Shown: positions 9,007 to 17,626 of the stretch, in pieces | How positions within the stretch are numbered: the stretch's first letter is position 1 | Layout of the letters: each line of letters opens with the position of its first letter | Assembly (NCBI GenBank): GCA_021775415.1 | Contig: JAJFHV010000016.1 | Location: forward strand, 91,639-155,638 | From: Hyphomicrobiales bacterium | Lineage (GTDB): Bacteria > Pseudomonadota > Alphaproteobacteria > Rhizobiales > Rhizobiaceae | Reading direction: 5' to 3' | Length of the DNA: 64,000 nucleotides | Translations under genes and position numbers: made by a program | Notes under the pieces: generated by a model | Told to the model about the DNA's origin: nothing | Databases searched by the model: none | Seen by the model: only the letters and a program-made list of their open reading frames with translations

Positions 9007-9873
9007 TCATGTTGTCTCAAGTTTTATACGGGCAATTGCCACACCCGCAAGGATTAGCGCTAACGCAATAATGGCATTTGCGGGCAATCGCTCAGCCAAG
9101 AACAACACCGCCCACAACACACCAAACACCGGCACCAGAAAGTTAATCTGCGACAGGAACGCTGCACCCTGCCGCTTGACGATTGCAAAAATCATCAATG
9201 TTCCAATCGCTGTCGGGCCAATCCCGAGGACCACAACGGCTCCCCACACTTCCAGCGAAGGTCTCAATTGCCAGGGCGCATCAACCAACAGGCTAAACGG
9301 CAACACCATCAAAAATGCAGCAAGCATCAATGCAGCTGCCGTCGCTCGCCGCGGAAGCCCGATCAACTGCTTGGTAACAATCGCATTGATTGCATAACAA
9401 CACGCCGCAGCCGTAAGCGCATACTGGCGTATGGTTTCATCGCCCAGACTTGCAAGCTTGTCGAACCCAATCAACACCGCAACACCGACAAGCCCGAGGC
9501 AAAATCCGGCAAGCTTGAAAACATTGAGCTTCTCATCCGCCGTAAAAAAATGCGCCAGCACCAGTGTAATTAGCGGCATTGTCGCCATCAAAATTGCAGA
9601 GAGTCCCGCATCAACCTTCACCTGTCCCCAGGAAATCAGGAAAAACGGCAGCGTACTTCCAAACAGTGCGGCGATCGCAATTGGCCACCATACCGGCCCA
9701 AGCGCCGGAAGCGCCTGCCCGGCCATACGCGCGGCCACATAGAGGATCACCGCAGCAATTGCCAATCGCATTGCAACCAGTGTCGCTGGCGGAATTTCCT
9801 GAACTGACACTTTGGTGAATAGAAAACTCGCACCAAATATCGCCGCCAGGATTACCAGCAGAGCGTAGTCCAT
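9007..9873 (-). CDS. EamA/DMT-family transporter, inserted between ilvB and ilvH
   Basis: A 288-residue inner-membrane protein with about ten hydrophobic helices in two EamA repeats (about 5-130 and 145-285), the architecture of the 10-TMS drug/metabolite exporters. The substrate is unknown; relatives move amino acids and small metabolites. The frame can be read from TTG 9909, which overlaps the ilvB stop, but ATG 9873 starts right at the first helix. The gene lies inside the ilvB-ilvH operon in the same direction with short gaps, so it should share the branched-chain attenuator and may export a pathway amino acid. That role is inferred from context only. Confidence 0.9.
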   Translation of the reverse strand: MDYALLVILAAIFGASFLFTKVSVQEIPPATLVAMRLAIAAVILYVAARMAGQALPALGPVWWPIAIAALFGSTLPFFLISWGQVKVDAGLSAILMATMPLITLVLAHFFTADEKLNVFKLAGFCLGLVGVAVLIGFDKLASLGDETIRQYALTAAACCYAINAIVTKQLIGLPRRATAAALMLAAFLMVLPFSLLVDAPWQLRPSLEVWGAVVVLGIGPTAIGTLMIFAIVKRQGAAFLSQINFLVPVFGVLWAVLFLAERLPANAIIALALILAGVAIARIKLETT

Positions 9874-9905
9874 CGAATTTATCCGAGCGGAACCAACTGG
9901 ATTGT

Positions 9906-11678
9906 TCAAACCAGTGCCTTACCCTTCTCATCAATTGCAGATCCAACTGCTTCGTCCGTTGCCTCATCAGCCAGCAGCATTTCATTGTGCGGTTTGCCAG
10001 ACGGGATCATCGGGAAACAGTTCGCAAGATTGGCGACCCGGCAATCGAAGATCACCGGTGCATCCACATCAATCATCTCCTGAATTGCGTCATCCAGTTC
10101 ATCCGGCTTTTGGCATCGAATTCCCACACCGCCATAGGCTTCGGCAAGCTTTACAAAATCCGGTAACGCCTCGGTGTATGAATGGGACAAGCGATTACCA
10201 TGCAGCAATTGCTGCCACTGGCGCACCATGCCCATATACTGGTTGTTCAAAATGAATATCTTGATCGGTGCATTATGCTGCACCGCCGCCGACATTTCCT
10301 GAATGGTCATTAATACGGATGCATCACCCGCGATATCGATCACCAGTGAATCCGGGTGAGCGATCTGAACACCAAATGCAGCCGGCAAACCATAACCCAT
10401 TGTGCCGAGCCCGCCAGAAGTCATCCAGCGATTAGGTTCTTCAAAATGGTAGTGTTGCGCTGCCCACATCTGGTGTTGACCCACCTCCGTCGTGATGTAG
10501 GTGTCACGATCCTTGGTTAGCTCATACAGCCGCTCTATCGCATATTGCGGCATGATCACCTTCTTGGATGGTTTGTAGGCAAGACTGTCGCGAGCACGCC
10601 ACTTATCAATCTGCGCCCACCATTTTTTCATATCTGCTGGCTGAGGTTTTGTATCATGCGCCCGCCATAAACGGACCATGTCCTCAAGCACGTGACCCAC
10701 ATCACCGATGATCGGAACATCCGCACGGACATTCTTGCCGATGGAAGACGGATCGACATCAATATGTATTTTCTTTGACTGGGGTGAAAATGCATCAATG
10801 CGTCCGGTAATCCGGTCATCAAAACGCGCTCCGACACAAATCATGACGTCACAGTCATGCATTGCCCAATTGGCTTCATAGGTTCCGTGCATACCAAGCA
10901 TGCCGAGCCAGTGCTCGCCACTTGCAGGGTATGCTCCAAGCCCCATCAATGTGGATGTGATCGGAAATCCGGTTATCTCTGCCAGTTCGCGCAGCAGTTT
11001 ACTTGCTTCGGGTCCGGAATTGACAACACCACCGCCGGAGTAGATCAGCGGTTTTTTTGCCGAAGCCATCAACTCCACTGCTTCACGAATTTGATCGACA
11101 TCCCCGCTTACGACTGGTGAATAGCTGGAATGGGAAAACTCGCTTGGTGGAAAATATGTCCCCGTAGCGAACTGAACATCCTTTGGAATATCGACCAGAA
11201 CCGGGCCGGGTCTGCCGCTAAGCGCCACATAAAACGCCTCGTGCAAAACCATGGCAAGCTCATCAACATCGCGCACCAGCCAGTTGTGCTTGGTGCAGGG
11301 CCGTGTGATCCCAACCGTATCTGCCTCCTGAAACGCATCAGACCCAATTAAAGGGGTCGGTACTTGGCCGGTTATGCAAAGAATTGGCACAGAATCCATC
11401 AATGCATCCTGCAGCGGTGTCACCGCATTGGTGGCCCCCGGTCCGGAAGTCACCAAAAGACAGCCAACCCTACCGGTGGAGCGTGCATATCCCTCTGCGG
11501 CATGACCCGCACCCTGCTCATGGCGAACCAGTACATGACGTAGTTCTTCCTGTTGAAAAATTTCGTCATAAATTGGCAGAACCGCGCCCCCCGGATATCC
11601 AAAGATTGTGTCCACGCCGTTGTCGATCAACGCCTGAACCACCATTTCCGCACCGGTCATTTTCCGTGTCTTGCTCAT
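9906..11678 (-). CDS. ilvB: Acetolactate synthase large (catalytic) subunit
   Basis: This thiamine-diphosphate enzyme (590 aa) condenses two pyruvates, or pyruvate with 2-oxobutyrate, to acetolactate or acetohydroxybutyrate. N-terminal TPP-binding domain: MVVQALIDNGVDTIFGYPGG with the catalytic Glu in VRHEQGAGHAAEGYAR. Middle domain about 200-335. The C-terminal TPP domain has GDASVLMT followed about 25 residues later by NN, the GDG-like Mg/TPP motif. The length equals the family norm. The start ATG 11678 has CAGGTA upstream. An Ile-Leu-Val-Val leader peptide and terminator precede it, so expression should respond to branched-chain aminoacyl-tRNA levels. Some databases call the orthologue ilvI. 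Confidence 0.97.
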   Translation of the reverse strand: MSKTRKMTGAEMVVQALIDNGVDTIFGYPGGAVLPIYDEIFQQEELRHVLVRHEQGAGHAAEGYARSTGRVGCLLVTSGPGATNAVTPLQDALMDSVPILCITGQVPTPLIGSDAFQEADTVGITRPCTKHNWLVRDVDELAMVLHEAFYVALSGRPGPVLVDIPKDVQFATGTYFPPSEFSHSSYSPVVSGDVDQIREAVELMASAKKPLIYSGGGVVNSGPEASKLLRELAEITGFPITSTLMGLGAYPASGEHWLGMLGMHGTYEANWAMHDCDVMICVGARFDDRITGRIDAFSPQSKKIHIDVDPSSIGKNVRADVPIIGDVGHVLEDMVRLWRAHDTKPQPADMKKWWAQIDKWRARDSLAYKPSKKVIMPQYAIERLYELTKDRDTYITTEVGQHQMWAAQHYHFEEPNRWMTSGGLGTMGYGLPAAFGVQIAHPDSLVIDIAGDASVLMTIQEMSAAVQHNAPIKIFILNNQYMGMVRQWQQLLHGNRLSHSYTEALPDFVKLAEAYGGVGIRCQKPDELDDAIQEMIDVDAPVIFDCRVANLANCFPMIPSGKPHNEMLLADEATDEAVGSAIDEKGKALV

Positions 11679-11734
11679 CGTACCTGTAAGTTCCTGTTTT
11701 CCATTTCACCCTATCTGTCACCTGTTAACAGACA

Positions 11735-11760
11735 TAAAAAAAGCCCCCGTTTGGGAGCTT
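11735..11760 (-). terminator. Attenuator terminator in the ilvB leader
   Basis: On the minus strand AAGCTCCC (11760-11753) pairs with GGGGGCTT (11748-11741) around an AAAC loop, with one G-T wobble, and runs straight into a U-tract of seven T (11742-11736). This is a textbook intrinsic terminator placed 57 nt before the ilvB start, so it acts within the operon leader rather than at the end of a gene. Confidence 0.88.
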
Positions 11761-11766
11761 GTTTGG

Positions 11767-11815
11767 CGCACACGTTGCTTTCGCGACGGTTCTATCGACC
11801 CGTCACCCGTGTACG
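11767..11815 (-). promoter_or_regulatory. Pause hairpin of the ilvB attenuator
   Basis: Two nested stems overlap the end of the leader peptide: CGTACACG (11815-11808) with CGTGTGCG (11774-11767), and GACGG (11804-11800, minus strand) with CCGTC (11789-11785). If a ribosome stalls upstream at the Ile-Leu-Val-Val codons, this structure would be altered and the downstream terminator could be prevented. The base pairing is seen; the switching is inferred from known ilv attenuators. Confidence 0.6.
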
Positions 11816-11854
11816 CTCCATCACCACTAGAATTTTATGCATTGTCTCGCACAT
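11792..11854 (-). CDS. ilvB leader peptide (branched-chain amino-acid attenuator)
   Basis: A short frame reads MHKILVVMERTRVTGR from ATG 11842; an in-frame ATG at 11854 would add four residues (MCET). The run Ile-Leu-Val-Val places codons for all three end products of the pathway together, as in known ilv leader peptides. Its TAG stop at 11794-11792 lies inside the pause hairpin, and the terminator follows 31 nt later. The Shine-Dalgarno site is weak. No homology is claimed; the call rests on codon content, position and the downstream terminator. The remaining leader (11855-12127) shows no gene. Confidence 0.82.
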   Translation of the reverse strand: MCETMHKILVVMERTRVTGR

Positions 11855-12127
11855 CCGTTGTTTCGGGCGGGACACTAGCACGGTTCGCGATGACGTCAAG
11901 CCGCTATTTGGAATCACGATTATAGCAGATTGCAAAAATACCAAACCTACAATTCCAGGTCACAACCATTGAATTTTGGTATTCTGCTGACGTAACGCTG
12001 GCCGATTGATATTTAAACTCGCAACTCATTAAAGCTGTAATGAGTTATGGCTAACGCTCATGCCCCGGAAATTGCATTGAAAATCCGGTGAATCCGGTAC
12101 ATTAAATTTGCAGTTACAGGCGTGATA

Positions 12128-13012
12128 TCAATCTCCGATTACCTGCCAATCCGCATCAAAGGTATTGCGAAACCAGGTTGATTGGCGCTTGGAGTATTGC
12201 CGTGTGGCAGCTATTGCCCGTTTCATCGCCTCATCCAGGGTCAGCTCACCAGCAAGATAACTGGCAAGCTGCGGCACACCAATAGCCTTGAGCGCAGGTA
12301 AATCGCGAGAAAGACCAAGTGCCAACAAAGCCTGCACCTCTTCTACCGCGCCCGCTTCCACCATCTGACCAAAACGGGTTTCTATGCGCTGATGCAGCAT
12401 GGGTCTTGGAGGAAGCAGCAGGAGTTTTTTCACGCTGTCATCATCGCAAAGCAGGTTCCGCCCCTTGTGCTTCTGCCACTCGGTAATTGAAACACCCGTA
12501 GTGTCGAAGACCTCCAACGCGCGAATAATGCGTTGTGTATCACCGGGCTCAAATAGTTTTGCCGAGGCAGGATCAAGGCGCGTTAGTTCATCGTGCAGCG
12601 CCTCTTTCGCCCGTACACGCCACTTGGCCCGGATTTCAGGCTTGATTTCGGGCATCGGCGACAGCCCGCCCAGAAGCGCCGTAAAATAAAGTCCGGTTCC
12701 ACCTGCAACAACAATTTGGCGACGTTGGCGTTTAAACCGGTCGATCAGTGGCGCAATGTCATCCAACCACCGGGCAACCGAGTAGGGTTCGCTTACTGGC
12801 ACATGACCAAACAGATAATGCGGACATCGCGCTTCGTCCTCTTTGCCCGGTCTTGCTGAAAGAATTTTTAGTTCGCTGTAAACCTGCATCGAATCTGCAT
12901 TGAGAATTACGCCACCACTCTTCTCGGCAATCGAAAGCGCAAGTGCAGTCTTGCCGCTGGCGGTCGGTCCGGCAATCAAAACGATATCTTCGTCAAATTT
13001 CATGCTGCCCAT
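12128..13012 (-). CDS. miaA: tRNA dimethylallyltransferase
   Basis: MiaA transfers a dimethylallyl group to N6 of adenosine 37 in tRNAs reading UNN codons, which stabilises codon-anticodon pairing. The P-loop GPTASGKTALAL is at about residues 16-27, and ILNADSMQVYSEL (the DSMQVY family motif) follows near 40. VAGGTGLYFTALL, QRIIRALEV and the C-terminal ATRQYSKRQSTWFRN tRNA-binding element are all present. Length 294 aa is normal. The frame opens with GTG 13018; ATG 13012 or ATG 13003 (preceded by GGG) are likelier. It lies downstream of degP with a terminator between them. Confidence 0.96.
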   Translation of the reverse strand: MGSMKFDEDIVLIAGPTASGKTALALSIAEKSGGVILNADSMQVYSELKILSARPGKEDEARCPHYLFGHVPVSEPYSVARWLDDIAPLIDRFKRQRRQIVVAGGTGLYFTALLGGLSPMPEIKPEIRAKWRVRAKEALHDELTRLDPASAKLFEPGDTQRIIRALEVFDTTGVSITEWQKHKGRNLLCDDDSVKKLLLLPPRPMLHQRIETRFGQMVEAGAVEEVQALLALGLSRDLPALKAIGVPQLASYLAGELTLDEAMKRAIAATRQYSKRQSTWFRNTFDADWQVIGD

Positions 13013-13100
13013 TACCACAATTTCGAAGCAGGGCCATGAGGGATTTTCGCTTCGAAAGGTACATAAGCTGAAACTTGAAAACCCACATCAAACAACCGTC

Positions 13101-13125
13101 AACAAAAAGGGCGCCGAAGCGCCCT
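13101..13125 (-). terminator. Intrinsic terminator after degP
   Basis: On the minus strand GGGCGC (13124-13119), a TTCG tetraloop and GCGCCC (13114-13109) are followed by TTTTTG. It lies 25 nt after the degP stop and separates degP from miaA. Confidence 0.9.
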
Positions 13126-13149
13126 CGTAATCTGGTTTGACAGGAAGTT

Positions 13150-14643
13150 CTATTCCATCCGCACGACGACAAATCGTATGTCACCAGTAGCAGAAGATAT
13201 CATCAACAACGCGTTCTTCCGGCTCTTTTCCTTAAGCTTCGCAATTTGATTTTCGGCGTCTTTCAGCGTCAACACCGGCTCCTGCCCGATCTGAACAACC
13301 AGTTCCCCGGCCATGATCCCTTTGTCCTCAGCCGCGGAGCCACCATCGACTTCGACAATCAAGAGACCATTGATATCTTCAGAAATCTTGGCTTCTGCTC
13401 GGGTTTTTTCATTGAGTTCAGTAAGTTTAAGGCCGAGAAATGTTTGAGTAGGTTGTTCTTCAGGCTCCGGCTCCGCTTCATCGCTAGAGACTACCAGTTG
13501 TTTTTCGCCATCCTCAAGCCGGCCAAGTTTCACGCCAATCGTTTTGCGTTCACCCTTGCGCAATACTTCCACTTCGACTTCCGTATCGACAGGAGTATCT
13601 GCAACGATAATTGGGAGGTCACGCATTGTTCCGACCACCTTGCCGTTAAACGTCAAGATAACATCTCCGGACTTGATACCGCTCTTTTCAGCGGGGCCGT
13701 CTTTCACCAGGCCGCTAACGAGGGCACCACTGGCTTCTTCAAGACCAAGGCTTTCGGCAATTTCATCGGTCACGGTCTGTATTTGCACACCAAGCCAGCC
13801 GCGACGGGTCTCACCAAATTCAATGAGCTGATCAATTACGCGTTTTGCCAGACTTGCCGGAATTGAAAATCCAATACCAATCGAACCACCAGACGGGGAG
13901 ATGATGGCTGTGTTAATACCGACCACTTCACCCCTCATGTTGAACAGTGGACCACCGGAGTTACCCCGGTTGATCGCCGCATCGGTTTGAATGAAATTAT
14001 CATAAGGGCCAGAATTAATGTCGCGTCCAATCGCAGAAACAATTCCCAGCGTAACAGAGCCGCCAAGCCCGAATGGATTGCCGATTGCCATCACCCAATC
14101 ACCGATCCGCGCCTTGTCAGAGTCTCCGAATGGAACCGCTGTAAGCGGCTTTTCCGGTGTAACCTTCAGCACTGCAATGTCGGTTTTTAAATCCTTGCCA
14201 AGCAGTTCAGCGGTAAGTTTTGTACCATCCGAAAAGTTGACGGTAATCTCATCTGCATCAGCAATCACGTGATTGTTGGTAATGATAATGCCGGAAGGAT
14301 CAATTACAAATCCCGAGCCAAGTGACTGGCGTGTTTTGGGGCCGTTGTTTCCCCCCTCTGGCCCATTCGGGAAAAGCTCGTCAAAGAAATCCTGAAATGG
14401 CGAACCTTCCGGTACCTTTGGTACAGGTGCGGATGGGCGTTGGGCAGCAACTTTTTGCGAGGTCGAAATATTTACAACCGCATCAAGCAATCTTTCAGCA
14501 ACATCAGCCACAGAAGCCGGCCCGGCCGATTGCGCCAGGGTCTGATTAGAGGTGCCAGGCAATGTGAAAAGGCTAATCGCAATACCAAGCATCAGCACAA
14601 GCTGACAACGAATAATTTTTCCAGTGATAGCTCTGACGATCAT
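13150..14643 (-). CDS. degP: DegP/HtrA-family periplasmic serine endoprotease
   Basis: A 497-residue Do-type protease that degrades or chaperones misfolded envelope proteins. An N-terminal signal segment (about 12-35) is followed by a trypsin-like domain. The catalytic triad is visible: His in ITNNHVIADADE (about 124), Asp in DLKTDIAVLKV (about 155), Ser in NRGNSGGPLFN (about 230). Two PDZ domains follow (about 285-375 and 405-495). The ATG start at 14643 gives a good signal peptide. The order hflK-hflC-DUF2065-degP on one strand is the usual alphaproteobacterial arrangement and links membrane quality control by FtsH/HflKC with periplasmic proteolysis. Confidence 0.95.
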   Translation of the reverse strand: MIVRAITGKIIRCQLVLMLGIAISLFTLPGTSNQTLAQSAGPASVADVAERLLDAVVNISTSQKVAAQRPSAPVPKVPEGSPFQDFFDELFPNGPEGGNNGPKTRQSLGSGFVIDPSGIIITNNHVIADADEITVNFSDGTKLTAELLGKDLKTDIAVLKVTPEKPLTAVPFGDSDKARIGDWVMAIGNPFGLGGSVTLGIVSAIGRDINSGPYDNFIQTDAAINRGNSGGPLFNMRGEVVGINTAIISPSGGSIGIGFSIPASLAKRVIDQLIEFGETRRGWLGVQIQTVTDEIAESLGLEEASGALVSGLVKDGPAEKSGIKSGDVILTFNGKVVGTMRDLPIIVADTPVDTEVEVEVLRKGERKTIGVKLGRLEDGEKQLVVSSDEAEPEPEEQPTQTFLGLKLTELNEKTRAEAKISEDINGLLIVEVDGGSAAEDKGIMAGELVVQIGQEPVLTLKDAENQIAKLKEKSRKNALLMISSATGDIRFVVVRME

Positions 14644-14809
14644 CGAGATCAGTCCTTCCAGTTACTATGCACTCTCGTTTTTCCAAAGAGGCAGTTTCGC
14701 GGTGAATTCAGTTGCATCAGACATAGCCTGATCAGGAAGCTCAAAAAAGGCCTTGTTATGATCTGGGTTAATCAACTTTGGGTCATCGAAATTGATTTCG
14801 CCTCGCAAC

Positions 14810-14995
14810 CTACCCTCGCATCATCCAAACGACAAAAAAACCAATGCAAATTGCTGCCAGACCAAAGACTCTCAGGGTCGAATCTGGAATTTTCGGAATT
14901 TCATCCGCCATCCGTCGCACACCGTTCGGAAACAGTGCATATATCATCCCTTCGATCACCAACACGAGGCCCAGCGCAACAACAAAATCGTTCAT
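14810..14995 (-). CDS. DUF2065 small membrane protein
   Basis: A 61-residue protein with two transmembrane helices (about 3-22 and 41-58) and a short basic loop VRRMADEIPKIPDSTLR between them. This is the DUF2065 pattern, found next to hflC in many proteobacteria. No function is established for the family; its position suggests a part in the HflKC-FtsH quality-control assembly. It starts 22 nt after the hflC stop. The next 166 nt before degP show no further gene. Confidence 0.9.
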   Translation of the reverse strand: MNDFVVALGLVLVIEGMIYALFPNGVRRMADEIPKIPDSTLRVFGLAAICIGFFVVWMMRG

Positions 14996-15017
14996 TGCCG
15001 GACCAATGTGAGGCAGT

Positions 15018-15905
15018 TCATTCAGACTTCCCGTTGGGGTCTGTGAAGTAACGGAAGAAATCCGAGTTTGGTGACAATACCATGGTTGTGCCGGACTGCT
15101 GCAAAGCGGTCGAATAAGCGATCATTGAGCGATAGAATTCAAAGAACTCTGCGTCCCGGCCAAATGCATCAGCAAAGATTGAGTTCCGCTCACCTTCACC
15201 CTCGCCTCGCAGAATTTCACCATCCCTTTGCGCCGCAGCCTTGATCTCCACAACCTGACGGTCAGCACGGGCCTTGATCCGGCGCGCAGCTTCCTGCCCA
15301 CGGGCACGAAGTCGCTCAGCTTCCGCCAAACGTTCGGCGTTCATACGGGCAAAGGTTTGCTCGGAAACTTCTGCCGTCAAATCTGTCCTGCGGATACGCA
15401 CGTCATCCAGTTCAAGTCCCAGTGAGGTAGCATCCGGGCGGATCTGATCGCGCACTTCGCGCATCATTTCAGCACGTGCTGCAGACAATGCAGCCTGGAA
15501 GTCCCGCAGACCATATACCCGACGCAAAGCAGCATCGAGGCGGGTTCTAAGCCGTTGTTCTGCCAGTTGCAAACTACCGGATACAGTTCCCCGGAATAGA
15601 CGCGCGTCTGCAATGCGGTAGGTCAGGAATGCATCCACCTCGTAGAACTTACCACCTGATACCTGCACGCGAATGTCATCAAGATCAAAGCGCAAAAGGC
15701 GGTCTTCCACGATTTGCACATTGTCCAACTCGAACATGGAAAGCGGGAGTTTAAAGTATAATCCCGGCTCGGTTTCAACGCGCTTGATCTCACCAAACCT
15801 GAGTACAATTGCCTGCTCGCGCTCGTTCACTACAAACAGTGAATTAAACAGCAGATAACCAGCCAGTGCCAATAGCACTAGCAATAAGGGCATACGGTTC
15901 ATCAT
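15018..15905 (-). CDS. hflC: HflC, membrane protease modulator (SPFH/prohibitin family)
   Basis: A 295-residue inner-membrane protein with one N-terminal helix (about 5-24) and a large periplasmic SPFH domain (about 20-200), then a coiled coil rich in Arg, Ala and Glu (about 180-240). With HflK it forms a cage around the FtsH protease and modulates access of membrane substrates. VVNEREQAIVLRFGEIKR is the typical SPFH entry. The ATG overlaps the hflK stop by four bases (ATGA), which suggests translational coupling and equal stoichiometry. Confidence 0.96.
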   Translation of the reverse strand: MMNRMPLLLVLLALAGYLLFNSLFVVNEREQAIVLRFGEIKRVETEPGLYFKLPLSMFELDNVQIVEDRLLRFDLDDIRVQVSGGKFYEVDAFLTYRIADARLFRGTVSGSLQLAEQRLRTRLDAALRRVYGLRDFQAALSAARAEMMREVRDQIRPDATSLGLELDDVRIRRTDLTAEVSEQTFARMNAERLAEAERLRARGQEAARRIKARADRQVVEIKAAAQRDGEILRGEGEGERNSIFADAFGRDAEFFEFYRSMIAYSTALQQSGTTMVLSPNSDFFRYFTDPNGKSE

Positions 15906-16999
15906 TGTTGCTCTCCCGCTGCTGGATCGCGGCGTTTGTTAATTTCAGGCAATGGCAGATATGGCACAACACCCTGGCCGCTGCCCTGCTCGACAATTAC
16001 CTTGTTTGAATCTCTAAGCACATTTTCCATCGTTTCCAGGAACAGGCGCTTGCGGGTAACTTCCGGTGCCTTGGCATATTCATTATAGACCGAGATAAAG
16101 CGCTGAGCCTCACCTTTTGCCTCTTCAACAACCCGGTTTTTGTAGGCCGCTGCATCTTCAAGAATTTGAGCACCCTCACCTCGGGCAGCACCCAAAATCC
16201 GGTTGGAGTACTTGTTAGCCTCTTCGACAAACCGGTCTTCATCCTGTTCAGCACGCTGCACTTCGTCAAAGGAGTCAGCAACCTCGCGTGGTGGGGCCAC
16301 ATCCTCGATGTTCAAAGTGTTGATCTGAATCCCGGCACCATACTGGTCCAGTGTCGTTTGAATAATATTGCGCACCTGATCAGCGATGTCAGCCCTGTTG
16401 TCTCGGAAAATATCCTGGGCTGGACGACGCCCAACTATTTCGCGCATCGCGCTCTCGGCCACCTGGCGAACCATGCCTTCCGGATCGCTCACATTAAAGA
16501 GATAATCTTTCGGTGAGATCACCTGGAAGAGAACCGTGAATGCCACATCAACGATGTTCTGGTCGCCTGACAGCATCAGCCCCGGATCACCGGCGCGTCC
16601 AGAAGAACCAATGTTGATCTGGTTCTCACGAATATTGGCAACCTCGTAAGTTTCAACCGGCCACAAATGAAAGTGGATGCCCGGAGTCGAAACTTCAGTC
16701 TTTGGCTTGCCGAATCTCAGTTCAACGCCAAGCTCATCCGGCTGGATCGTGTAAATTGCCTGAAATGCATAAAGTACCGCAAGCGCCAACAGCGCGAGAA
16801 CTCCAGCCATGGGACTGAATCGTCCGCCACCGGGAATTGCCTTGCGCAACTGGTCCTGGCCTTTGCGAATAATGTCTTCAAGATCAGGAGGCGTTCCACC
16901 CCCTCCGCTTCCGCGTGGTGGCGTTGGTCCTTGCCCCCACGGGCCGCCTTTATCACCACCGCCGTTCTGGCCTCCGCCAGATTGATTACTCCAGGGCAT
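15902..16999 (-). CDS. hflK: HflK, membrane protease modulator (SPFH/prohibitin family)
   Basis: A 365-residue partner of HflC. The cytoplasmic N-terminus (about 1-60) is Gly/Pro/Gln-rich and disordered, as in E. coli HflK. A transmembrane helix follows (about 64-84), then the SPFH domain (about 85-260) with YTIQPDELGVELRFGK, and a coiled coil (about 225-325). It begins the hflKC-DUF2065-degP group; folA lies 102 nt upstream on the same strand. Confidence 0.96.
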   Translation of the reverse strand: MPWSNQSGGGQNGGGDKGGPWGQGPTPPRGSGGGGTPPDLEDIIRKGQDQLRKAIPGGGRFSPMAGVLALLALAVLYAFQAIYTIQPDELGVELRFGKPKTEVSTPGIHFHLWPVETYEVANIRENQINIGSSGRAGDPGLMLSGDQNIVDVAFTVLFQVISPKDYLFNVSDPEGMVRQVAESAMREIVGRRPAQDIFRDNRADIADQVRNIIQTTLDQYGAGIQINTLNIEDVAPPREVADSFDEVQRAEQDEDRFVEEANKYSNRILGAARGEGAQILEDAAAYKNRVVEEAKGEAQRFISVYNEYAKAPEVTRKRLFLETMENVLRDSNKVIVEQGSGQGVVPYLPLPEINKRRDPAAGEQQ

Positions 17000-17101
17000 T
17001 CAATATCCTTTTTGTGTCGTTCCCGGCAAGTTGATAGCCTGTGTGAAACGAAATGTCATGAATTCATTCTATATCGGTTATAAGTACCCGCGTCGCTGCT
17101 T

Positions 17102-17626
17102 TCAAGGAACAGCTTTGACGCGTTCATAAACCACATAAAGCGTTTCTGCCGTATCTTTTTCACCTTTCGGCACTTCTTCGCGCAAGACCGGCTGCCAATC
17201 TGCCTCGACTATCTCCGGAAAACGCGTATCCCCATCCGGTTCAGCCATAACATGGGTCACATACAACCGGGCCGCCAGCGGTAGCGTTTCACGGTATATC
17301 TGACCGCCACCAACCACGCATATTTCCTTCGAGCCGTTTTCCCTGCCCCAGGCACTGGCTGTTTCAAGGGCTTCCTCAATGCTCTTTGCATGGACTGTGC
17401 CCTCCACATCAAACTCTGATCTCGAGATAACTATATTAAGTCGTCCCGGCAACACCATCCCGATTGCCTGGAATGTTTTGCGACCCATTATGATGGGGTT
17501 GCCCATGGTATCGCGCTTGAACCGCTTCAGATCCGTTGAAAGTTTCCACGGCATGTCTCCGTCACGACCAATCATGCCATTATTTGCAACAGCCACGACC
17601 AGAGCAAGTGGAAGTCTTTTTGTCAT
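17102..17626 (-). CDS. folA: Dihydrofolate reductase
   Basis: This enzyme reduces 7,8-dihydrofolate to tetrahydrofolate with NADPH and so regenerates the cofactor used up by thymidylate synthase. Length 174 aa. Motifs: [20 protein letters not shown] (Met20-loop equivalent, substrate-contacting Asp in DMPWKL), [15 protein letters not shown], and [13 protein letters not shown] in the NADPH site. The ATG overlaps the thyA stop by four bases (ATGA), so the two are co-translated in the classical thyA-folA pair. Confidence 0.97.
   Translation of the reverse strand: MTKRLPLALVVAVANNGMIGRDGDMPWKLSTDLKRFKRDTMGNPIIMGRKTFQAIGMVLPGRLNIVISRSEFDVEGTVHAKSIEEALETASAWGRENGSKEICVVGGGQIYRETLPLAARLYVTHVMAEPDGDTRFPEIVEADWQPVLREEVPKGEKDTAETLYVVYERVKAVP

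Noticed and set aside
13246..13866. A 206-codon plus-strand frame within degP
   Set aside because: It is antisense to a clear protease gene with an intact triad and shows no protein family pattern.
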